DNA of 64,000 bases, taken from assembly GCA_963920525.1 (NCBI GenBank), contig OY986435.1, positions 296,479,817 through 296,543,816 on the forward strand, written 5' to 3'. This DNA comes from Dichetophora obliterata. Lineage: Eukaryota > Arthropoda > Insecta > Diptera > Sciomyzidae. Every line of letters starts with the position of its first letter. Position 1 is the first letter of the stretch. A program made the position numbers and the translations under genes. The notes beneath the pieces are model-generated. The model was not told the origin of the DNA and did not search any database. It saw only the letters and a list, made by a program, of their open reading frames with translations. Below, piece by piece: positions 10,301-22,300 of this stretch.

Positions 10301-13300
10301 CCGTAGAAAAGTAGGTAGAGTGCGTGGCCCCTAAGCTAAAGAACCGCGGTAGCCCGAGTTCAATTCCAGCTCAGACAGAAAGTTTTTTCAATTGAATTAA
10401 TTTTTTTATTCGGTCGTCACCTTTCTGCAGACAATGGCAAACCTCAGAGAGTAAAAATTGGCATGTAAAGTTTCTTGAGAACATAATCCGTTCGAAGTCG
10501 GCATAAAACAGGTAGGTCTAATTCTCGGTCATTTGTGATCAAACATTTAATAACACGCACAACACAATTGATCAATAGAAGCTAGGTCAAAGTCCTTCCA
10601 AGGGCTGAAATGGCCAGTTTTTTTTTTTTTTAGTTTTACCTATCTTAATGACAACTTATTCGAATAAAAATTATCTTCTGATATAATTATAAAAGTACTC
10701 GAAAATACCTTTCAACGATATAAGATTTATGTGAATATGCTGACGTTAACACAGGTAAAATGGTACCACAATTTTTTTGTTTGCATAATAATATATAGAT
10801 AGTTGATTTTCGCTTATTCGAAATTATTATATATTATTATTACATACTTACTTTAGTACCTTAATAAAGCAATAAATATCTTGAAAAAATTTCAATGCAT
10901 GTTATATAAACAAAAAATATTTTAGTGGTGGTTTTTTTTTAGAAAAGCAAAATTTGGTAAAACTTTTGGCAAAAAAAGGGCCACTTCAAATTTTAACCAT
11001 ATTTTTTTATTTATTCACTATAATATCTTCTATAAGCTGTAAAAGTGCTAAGGTTCGCAAACTTCCGGTTGCCTTGTTTTTTAACCTGTTCGATGGTCCT
11101 AAAAATGCTATTTATTTTTACTTCAAAACCAGGCTTCGACTGTTTTTTATAGTTGTCATATTGAGAAATTGACATTGAAATAATGTAAAGTCAATGATCT
11201 CTAGTACAAGTAGTAATTTTATCCACGATTTAAGTGATTTAATGCGTTGTACTAATTAAAGATCTTTTTGTATCTTACTGTACTAATTTATGTTCAAATA
11301 AATAAAAAATGATATATTTTTGTGGAATTTAAAGAAATTTACCGTTTTTATAAAGTAACTTTGTACGGGAGGTAGACGTAGTTTCAACCGATTTAGCTTA
11401 TTTTCAAACTCGAGGTGTATAATTAAGATTTAAACTCATTCACTAAATAAATTTTTGTGGAATTTAAAGAATTTTTACCGTTTTTATAGGGTCACTTTGT
11501 ATGGGATGTAGACGTGGTTTCCATTCGATTTGGTTTTATTTTAAACTGAAAGTGTTTAATTATGATTTAAGCGCATTCGCTTAATTTAAAGCAGTATCGG
11601 GCATTTTCGAATTTCATATTTACACGTGAATAGACTACAATTTGCTGCCAGCTTTCACACGTACACTATAAGCTTCTTAGTGAAATATACGAACAATTTT
11701 ACAACACACACACAAGTATTCATGTTAATGTGTTGGTTTACCCGACACTGATTTAAAGTGATAAAATTAATTTGTGTGGAATTGAAAGAAATTATACCAT
11801 TTTTACAAAGTAACTTTGTATGGGAGGTAGACGTGGTTTTCATCCAATTTGGCCCTTTTTAAAACTCAAAGTGTGTGATTTAAATTTAAGCTCATTTGCT
11901 GAATTTAAAGTGATTAAACTAATTTTTGTGGAATTAAAAGACATTTACCGTTTTTATAAAGTCACTTTGTGTGGGACGTTGACGTGGCTTTTATGCTATT
12001 CATTTAAAAACTCAAAGTGTATAATTAATTTAATTAATTTTTATGGAATTAAAAGAGTTCTTACTGCTCATTTTTTATATATGCCAAAATGTATATTACA
12101 TGTGACGCGCTTAAAGCAAAATACGAAAATCTCTTTTGTGAAAACAAGAACACAGAATAAAATTTGTGAAAACAAAAACTATTCAAAAGTCCCGGTTTAT
12201 ACTCGTCAAGACTTGACGGTCAAGTCTTGCGTTCGAAGGTGCGGGAATCGTAACAAAAGGGAAAGAAAAAAATTGACCGTACCGTCAATTCTTGGGCAAT
12301 TCGTTTTGTGTTCGTTCGTTGTCCCGCTATTTTCAATTTTATTTCGACGTCATCAGTACAAACTTGAGAAGGAAAAGGGAGGAGTGAAAGAAACAATTGA
12401 CCGTCAACTCTTGACGAGTGTAAATTGAATCGTCAAGTTTAAAAGAGAATATGCAAAACTTGAACGTCAAGTCTTGACGAGTATAAACCGGGACTAACAT
12501 GCTGTGTAGAACATCGAACATAAGTCGAAGAGTTGCGAGCGAATATAAGACGTGTGTGTGCTAGAGAAAAGAGCTGCAGGGAAGATCATGTGTAGATTGT
12601 GTCCAGGGTTGCCAACTCGGGGAGAATTCCCCCATTTGGGTGGAGTTTTGACTCAATGGGGGAGTGGGGGAATGAGTTAATTTTTGGTGGAATTAGTTCA
12701 ATTTTACTTCTGTTTATAAATTTATTTCAAAATCATAGCAAATTCAAAGTTTTCCCGTAATAATATGCTAAGAAACTTTTGCTAAGTTTCTTTATTACTG
12801 AAAATTTCCAGTGGATCAGTTTTCTGAACATTCCCAGTTTTTTTAAACTCCGCATTTTTGGATTTTTTTCGTAAAAATACCCAAACTCGAAATTTACAAA
12901 ATGTTACATTTCTAGTAAAAAATTTCCTAACGACCAAGTTATTCAACGTAATCACATAATTTTTTTGTTTTTGAATTAAATGTTTTTTCAGAAAACATTT
13001 TAACAGCATTTTATTGCAATATTTTCAAAAATGAATTTTTAAGATTTTTTTTTTTACTACAACAAGAAAAAAAGACTTTTTTTTAAAAAAGTAAAATATC
13101 ACAACTTTAGAAATTTTTATTCGATTGTTAAGTTTTACATCTCATTTTTAGGGACAATTAAAAATCAAACAAAGTGGATTTTAGTTTTCGGCACAAAATA
13201 AGGTTTATGTGCAAACAATCGAGTAATATGTAAAAAGTCAAAAAAATGTTCATATGTTTTTCAATTTAAAATTTAAATCGCTTTGATGGTCGGGTAAACA

Positions 13301-16300
13301 ATTTCCGATTACTTACAATTTGATATTTTTATAGTTTTTACATCAAAAGGAACGACTTTTCAGCTATCCATCTTAAGAAAAGTAATTTAGAAAAATAAGG
13401 TCACACCCTTAATGTGTATAGCTTTTATAAAAAAGTCAATAGATAATACAAAAATGCTTGAAATGCTTTAAGAAAAACTAAAACATTTTAAAATATGTTT
13501 ATACTTCAATTTTAAAAGGATTTATTCTAGTCGTTTCTTATAACCTATTTCATATTATGTTTACATGTTATTTTTTAAAATTTTTTGTAAAATTATTTGT
13601 GGATGTTTACATATGCGCTAAAAAAGCATACTTATTACAATATTTACTGAATAAAGACTATTTTAAAGGAAATATATTTTTTGTGGGAATCAGTTGCAAA
13701 ATGGGGGAAATTGATCACTAGAATTAGGGAATTTGATTGAAACGAGTTGGCAGCCCTGATTGTGTCCATGGAGTTGGTTTGATCGCGATGATGTTTTGGC
13801 ATACGTTCGTGATGATGCTTTGGTTTGCGAACAAAAGCGCAAATAAACGATGAGAGATAAATTGGTTGATATTGTCAGCTACCAAAATGAAATAATTGAA
13901 ATTTTACTATTTTATTATTTTGATGCTAGTTTTTTATATGGCATTCAACATTTTGTGCTTTAAAATATATTCAGGTTATAGTTTAAAAATAAAATTATAA
14001 AAAATTGGACAAAAATAATATTTTTATATTTTTGTTCATGAATTTCGTAGTTATACTTAATTATAATTTTGAAATATTTTTCAATATTACAAAAAGTTAA
14101 ATATCGGCACACTTTATAGCTTAGATATATTTTCTGAAATAAAAAAAATTCAATAACGTTTTCAAATGTTGGCGCTATAAAACGGCATTTAGGGTTATGT
14201 ATGCGTAAGAACGGAACATTTGGTTAATATTTTTGAAAACAAAAAATTTCATATACGAAATTTTCTTTATTATTTAATAGCTATTATATCTACTTTAAGC
14301 CTTAGGAGTGCCAAGGTTCCGATCCTTTTTTAAATTTCCTAAAGTCCTAATTTTTAAAGTCCTAAAGATGACTGTATAAACCAGACTCTAACCGTTTTTT
14401 ATGAAAGGTATTGAATTCGTGGTTGATGAAATTGTATGCAGGCATTTGAATATTCTCAAAACGACACACTGTATTTTTAAACTGGAAAAAAATTCAATAC
14501 ATGTAAAATAAACAAAAAAAAAAATATTTTAGTAGTAATTTTTTTTAAACGCAAAATTTGCTTAAACATTTGGTAAGATAAAAGGGGCCACCTTTTTGCT
14601 AAAACATTTGATAAGATAAAAAAGAGCCACCTCAAATTTTAAACATATTTTTTTATTTAATCATATTTTTTTATTTAATCAATGCATATTGCAAGAGACA
14701 ATTATGGACTTATAACTTGTGTATCTATGATGAGTGGAAAAGAAAGGTTAGTTTTCTAAGTTACTCAATTTGCTTAAGGATGTAGTCTGGTGCCCAGGCC
14801 TAATTTCCAAGGTTTGTTTCAATATTTTTTTTTATAAAAAAACAATCGTTAACATTTTTTTTAATTATTATTTTTCGTCTAAAGTGGACACAAAAAAAGT
14901 GGTGCTGGTCAGGTGATGTTATCTGAAACAAAAAATTAAAACAGATTATTGTTTGTTTATATTTGTCATTCTGGCAGGTAGTAGATTTAAATATTTTCAT
15001 TAAAAAATACTAAATTTCTCAATACAAATTTTAAAAATTGCATCATTTTTTGTGAGAAATCGGGGGAATAAAATTATTACAAATGTACAAGTCTACACCC
15101 TGCGAGAGCCATTGGCATGCAGAAGACCGTATTAAAATTTTAGTCCAATCGGCTTAATAGAATTTTTTAAATCAGCCGGGCCGACCAAAAAATATTGTTT
15201 CGAGAAAAACGTTTTTAAAGTTTTAACAACATATAGTTCGCATTTACGAGGCGCTCTCGACTATGTGCTACAACTTCGTTAATGTATTGAATTTTCGTTT
15301 CAAATTTTTGCAGTATACTTTCTATATATTGTACTTTTAAAAAACAAAAATTTTTCTTAAAGTAAAAGATGGGAGTTAGAACAAAAAAAAAATCGGCCAC
15401 ACCCAAGTTAAATTAAGACACCAAAGTAAAAAATAAATAAGCTTTTAAATATTCTAAATTTATACAAGTCCTTAGAACTTACCAATTTACGTACGCTTAT
15501 ATTATGATGATGAGTAACCAAGAGAGGGGTTCTTCTGCACCTAGAATATACCTACTATATACATATATGACAAATGTCACTTAAATTTATTTTTTTAATT
15601 TTAGTTCACGTCTTTTTTAAATAAAAGCTCATTTTTTATTTTCAAAACTTTGCAAATACTACAGCATTTAAATTTTTTAGACCATTAGACTTATTACAGT
15701 ATTTACATTATTTACACAAGTTTGCAAAATTACAAAAAATGGTTTGCAAATTTTGACGGACATATATATATATAGATACATTTATACATACTAGGGAAAT
15801 CAATCCCGGGATCCCGGATGATTTAAGCCTCTTTAAATCCCGGGATTATCTCTCAGGATCCCGGGATTTTTAAATAAAAAACTTCTATTACAAATATTCA
15901 TGTAAATGCAAACATTTTATTTTAAGTTGATATGAATACAGAATTAGAAAAACCTTTTATTGAGGCTGAAAAAGATTGTTAGGAAGATGAGTGTTAATCA
16001 CTGGTGCAAAGACTTTGCAAAGTCTTAGAAGAATTGCAACATCGGGAAGTAAGCTATGTATATCAAAATTGTCAGATATTCTGACTTAGGAAATAATTTT
16101 TTTTGTGGTGAAGGCAATCGTGATCGAAACCTACAAATTGCTTACGTTTATCGTACAACTAGCATAGAATCAGAACTGTGTTTCTCATTAGTGGGTTATA
16201 TTTGTAATAATATGTGAACAAAACTCTCTAATAAATAATAAGACGCGTTGATCAGTTTAATGTATTACTTTAAAAATAATTAAAACAAAAAATTTAATTT

Positions 16301-19300
16301 TGAAAAGTCTTTTCCAAAATTAATGTGCCTTAAACACAAAAATTCATGAAGATGGTGTAAAAAAACATGTAACATTTATATAGTAATACCTTAAACTGTT
16401 CTGCATTTTATTTTTTATATATTTTGTTCTTTAACACTTTCAATGGCTAGGCAAAACTAAGAACAAAATAATTTTTTTGGGGTAATATTCTTTAGGTCTT
16501 CATTAATATGTAGAAAACTTTCGGTTGACGAATTTGGAATGTTTATATCCACTTCGGAAATCAATTACGAAATCCAAATACATGGACTTCATGGAGTTAA
16601 AATCGTATATCCCAGCTGAAAGCCAAGAATTTTATAATCAGTTAAAATACGAAGACTCCGTGGATTTAGATTTTGGAATTGCAAGTGACGCCAGTAATTC
16701 GGAAAATGTCTAAAATGGTTTTCAAAAGTGCATGCAATTTGTCCAATTTTTATTATTATTATTATTTTATTTTTAAATCATAACTTGAATGAATTTTAAA
16801 GCATAAGATGTTATGTTTTTAGATGCCCAATAAAAAAAACTAGTCTCAAAACTATAATATAACTAGTATTCCCTGGCAGACGTTGTTCTGCCACAGACCG
16901 CCTTACTGCCATATACGAAAATGTCAAGAAATGCCAAATATATTCACCATTTTCAGTAGAGCTGCCGAAAGTAACCATATGAACTAAATAACCAACTTTT
17001 AGTCTAATACGATCAAAACCGTGCGAAATATAGCATTTTTGTGGTTTTCTAAGCGGTAAAAAGGGGTGCGGCAAAATTATTTCCCTTAAACCATCTCGTA
17101 ATCGAAATAAATCGACTGCCCAAATTTCAGCTCAATTTAGCTTAAGTCTGGCGCACTTTGCTTCACTCGACGCTGACTCCCCGAAAAGTGAGTTTAACTA
17201 AAGTGGGGCAGGCCTATTCTTAGTGCACTTGCCGAGAGTAACCATATGAACTAAATTATAAAATGTTTGTCTAATACGATCCAAACCGTTGAAATAAAAC
17301 ATTTTTATTGGTTTGTGGGCGGTAAAAGGGGAAGTGGAAACCAATTTTTAGTACAGTTGCTGACAGTAACCATACAAACTAAGCCAAAATTTTAGCTCAA
17401 TCGACCTAGTAGTCAATTTTTTGATTTCTCAAAAAGTGGGTGTGGCTATATAGTAATAACGCCCATTTTTAGTACAGTTGCCGAACGTAACCATACAAAC
17501 TTAAGTATAAAATGTTAGTCTTATACGGCCAAAACTGTTTGAAATATAGCATATTCACTGATTTGTGGGCGGAAAAAGGGGGCGTGGAAACCAATTTTTC
17601 GTACAGTTACTGTCAGTAACCATACAAACTAAATTACCAAATTTAAGTCTTATACGACCAAAACCGTCTGAAATGAAGCATTTTCATTGATTTGTGGGCG
17701 GTAAAAGGGAGCGTGGAAACCCATTTTTAGTACAGTTGTCAACAGTAACCGTTCAAACTAAAAATAAACACACAGAAATTAAATAAGTCAAATGACGCGA
17801 GCAAGCAGAGCCTTATACCGACAAAATGTAATTCTTATAAAAAAAAATACATTTTATATGGGAAAAACATACCATCATAAAAGTGTGCGTATAACGCATA
17901 TTCGTAGAAATTTTTCAATGTTTTTTTTTATAAAACATCAGTGCAAGTAGACCTTTCCAACGCATGTACTCGTTTGAAAATCGGTTGAGTGGTTCTCGAG
18001 TTATAAAATCACGAACATAGGACAACTTATTTTTATATACAGTTGCGGTCAAATTGCAGTGCTCTTATATTCAAACATGTTTAGATAAATAATACTAGTC
18101 TACAAATTTTCGATCCGGTAAACCGATTATCATTCCTAGATGTACTTTCAATACTCGTTCCAAATTTGTACACAGTTTTCTCCGATATTGTAACATTTTC
18201 AATATACAGGGTGTTTTATTTTTATAGAATCTAAACTACTAACCATAAAATAAAAAAGAATATTTTCTATTTTAGAAGAAATATCAACTTTTCCATTAAT
18301 CTATCAACCATTTTCGTATTATGTGCTGTAGAGGACCTAAAATTTTCAGATTACCCAACGAAATATCAACAAATTTTGTATCTTTTATTTTAGCAGAGCT
18401 GTTATCATCCAAAGTTAGAATTTAGAAAAAACCTGTTGATTAAGTGTATTTTTACATGAAAAATAGACATTTTAAATTTGGACGATTACAGCTCCGATAA
18501 AACAAAAGATACAAAATTTGTTGATATTTCGTTTGATAATCTCAAATTTTTAGTTCTGCTACAACACATGACACGATAGTGGTTGATGTATTGATGGAAA
18601 ATTTGATAATTTTTCTAAAATACAAAAAATGGTTTTTATTTTATGGTGAGTACTTTAGATTCTAAATCAATAATACTAAACACTTGCCAAAAACGTAAAA
18701 CACCCTGTATCTGGAAAATTTTACAATATAGGAGGAAAATGATGACAGGATTCAAACTAGCGATGAAAGTTCATATAGGAACGATAATGGGGTTACCGGA
18801 TCCGAAATTTGTAGACAACTATTGTTTATACAAACATGTGTGAATAAAATAGTACTGCTATTATTTTGACCACAGCTGTATATAGATAGCATTTCCGTTA
18901 TTTGATTTTGGTAATTGATAATATCATCCAATTTATCTCTGCCATCGTTTTTTTCGCTTTTGTTTGCTAGCGCATATTCCGAGTATGCCAAAGCATCATC
19001 ACGATCAAACCAACCAAGCGACTCATTATCTTCCCCGCAACACCTTTATCAATAACAGACACACGTCTTATGTTTGCTTGCAACCCTTTGACTAATGTAC
19101 GATGTTGTACACAGCATGTTATGAATAGTTTTTGCTTCACAAATTTTATTCTGTGTTCTTGTTTTCACAAAAAATATTTTCGTCTTTTGCTCTAAGCGCG
19201 TCATATATAGGAGGTACATGGGCTTCCGCAGGGGAAGGGGACACTTGCCCATCTAAGCAATGGACATTTTTTATATATCTTCATATTAAATAAAAAAAGC

Positions 19301-22300
19301 CGTAAGTTTAAATTAAAAATTTTTAAGAGATAATCAAAAAACTTTCAAAATTGTAAGTTACGCTTAAACTAAGGGCTTTAAGAACTTTTCAAATAAAAAC
19401 GTCGGTTTTAGTTGTAGAAGTGTAAAATTTTGAGAAACGCGCATATTTTGATAAGATGCATGATAATTAATCAAAAACTCGATTTTAAATTTTTTGTAGC
19501 TTATGGCTTTTTTGATTTCATATGACGATATGTTCACTATGTATTTATTTATTTTGAAAAACTATATGTATTTAATATAGTTTCAAAATATATTTTGACA
19601 ATTTTTTTTAGGTTAATTTATAAATAAAGCAGAGCTAAACCACTCATTTTCAAATAGTATGTTGTAGCTGATACTGTACCCAAGTAGAATTTTGCGACCA
19701 CAGGTTACTTAAGACACATTTTTTACACGACGACGTTGCAGCGATACTGATTTGGAAATTATTTTGTGGGAAAAGTTTGTAAAAACTCCTACTTAGTTTT
19801 ATCATCATTTTAGAAATAAAATGTCACACAATTACGTTATTTTTACTATATTGGCACAATTCCTATATTGTAACCATGCCTTCAATGTGACTTTCCTTTT
19901 TAATACTACTTTACCACTAGGTCACAGAATGTTGTAACGATTTAACTTTTGTTTCAAAAAAACTTTTCAATACGTATTCTTAAATTGACAAATTTTTTTT
20001 ACGAATTTTATTTGTAATTTTCAGACACGAATAGAATTCGTAGAATGGACGTAGGGTTTGGTACACATTTCAAATATTTTATTCATATTCGTACAAAAAT
20101 AAATTTATATTGTACTTTACATTTAGGCCTTTTCCACACTTGGTCAACGCAATTACAACGCAACATCAACGCAACAGCGAAAAAGTTGAAAAGCAATGCA
20201 ACTAGAAACCGAATGCATTCAGACTTGCTTCAAAAGTTATGCAACATGTGTAAGACATCTGAAAAAACATTAACAAATGAAAAAAGTGGCATTATGCAAA
20301 CGAACTTATTATAACATTAAAATAAAGAAGAACAATAAGACAATATTAATATATAGCGTACTGCACTACAAATAATTGAATTCACAAAATAAACAAACTG
20401 ACGCAGCAAGTCGCCGATGAAAATTGCGGAAAACCCCGTTGCGTAGAACAATTTGAGAACGTGTCGAGAACTTGTTGAGTGCAAGTTGCTTAATCTGAAG
20501 GTTCCGGTATAAATACACAGGCTAGCAACTTGAGTTGGAGTTGTGTTGACCAAGTGTGGAAAAGGCCTTACGAATGATCGTAATACCTACCCTGCAGTCC
20601 AAGGCATCGTGCACGAAAATGTAATGATGATTTCTTCAAGAAACTTACTGCATGAGATACATTTGTCGATAATTCTTTAACAAATCCGTCTTGTTTTCGT
20701 TCATCGAAAACAGAAAGTTTTCAAACAATGCACGAATTTGGAACTTTTATATGAGATTTTCGTCAAGGAAATGTATGATTGAATCAGCATGTTTCGTCAA
20801 AGATGAACAAAAATCGTGCATGATTCGTTAAAGATTCCTTTATGACTTGGAATACTCGGTAGTCACGAAAAAAAACCATCTGTTCAGCTAGGGTTGTTCT
20901 TAAGCGTATGGGGCACGTACTCTTCCAGTAGGCTGCGGCCACCTTGCAATCACACATGTCCTTATATTCGGTAATTGTTCGACAAACCAGTCTGAACGAT
21001 TTCAGTTGTAAATTTTTTAAACTCAACTTAAACTTCGTACCTTTTACGAATAATGCGTACGGTCAACCTGCGAATTAATTTTTTAGTAAATACTACGAAT
21101 GCAATGAAACAAATTACGAAGTTATTCCTACGAGAAATTGACGAATGTTAAGGAATGATTTCCTTTATTAGTCAAGATCATTCTTCATAAAAACTGATAG
21201 CAAGGGGCATTTAATTCAATAACGGATAAAAACTTTGATGATAAGCAAATTTATGTTTTAAAGTCATTGTAAACAAGCAGAAGACAAAGTAAATAAATTT
21301 AATAAAAAATTAATGTTTCCCAAAAAGTCGGCTTATTTTTCATAAAAAATCACAAAGATATGTTAAGAATATGTTAAGAAAATGAATGGAACCCAAAACA
21401 CATCTAATATACATATATCTCTTTATTTATTTATTCATACGTTTTGAATTAAAAAAAAAATAAATTTTTTAAATCATTCAGATAATACGCATATTTTCTT
21501 ACTCGATTGTAGGAACTTACAAGCTGCTAGAACTGATTCATGATGGAAAAAGAAATAAGAAGTTTGGTGTCAATTCGGTGTGAGATCCCGTGAAAAATAT
21601 CTCCCTTAGCATGCGGAGAACATTTCAAGAATAGCGGCAACTCAAATTTTTAATTTTTGCGATTGGCATGGGTTTTGACCTCCTAAATCCAAATCTGAAA
21701 AATGTTAGTGCACTCGAAATTGGTTTAGGAGTTAAAGGCTTCCAAAGTTAAAAACTGTCCTAAAAATGTAGTTTTTTCAGTTTTTCATTAAAACAAATAT
21801 TGTTTAATATTAGGAAATTTTTGAATTCTAATTTTAAAAGTTGAAATCTTGGGGCTCGATAGTAATTAATGATAAGATTTAATTTAAGGATATAGGCCTC
21901 ACGTTATTTAGTTTTTTAAACTATTAAAAATATTTGCTTTAGCAGAAAATTACTGAAATGTATTACATGACAAAAAAAGTAAATGAAATTTTTAAATATT
22001 TCTGACATGACACGAGAAAGATTTTTACACCATCTTTAAAATTATATTAGATTTTCAAATGTGTAGAAGCGTGCGTTAACCGGTGTAGTGTGCATATCAT
22101 ATTCACAAAATTAGTACCAATAATCGTAGTAGATAGCATTATATAGGTTATATTTTGTTTATGTTTATTCTAGATTCAATTATGCCTTTCCCCCTAGAAC
22201 AAATCCTGCGGACGCCCTTGAGGAGGTGCTACGCCTACTTGTTTAATCCCATCGAAATTTAGCAAGACTTTTAAAGATCCCATATAGTTATCCACCGATA

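Larger units (their letters stand above)
12070..13880 (+). repeat. Repeat family Y, copy 1, split by two younger insertions
   Basis: Three pieces (12070-12188, 12495-12603, 13767-13880) align in order with the uninterrupted minus-strand sequence at 18890-19205. The gaps are exactly the MITE at 12189-12494 and the hAT element at 12604-13758. Part of the repeat may once have coded: the sister copy reads DDALAYSEYALANKSEKND before a 'DKLDDIINYQNQITEML' stretch. I do not recognise that protein. Confidence 0.7.

Noticed and set aside
11820..12428. 202-codon plus-strand ORF
   Set aside because: It runs through two tandem-repeat units and into the GTCCCGG MITE; composition and frame do not resemble any protein family.
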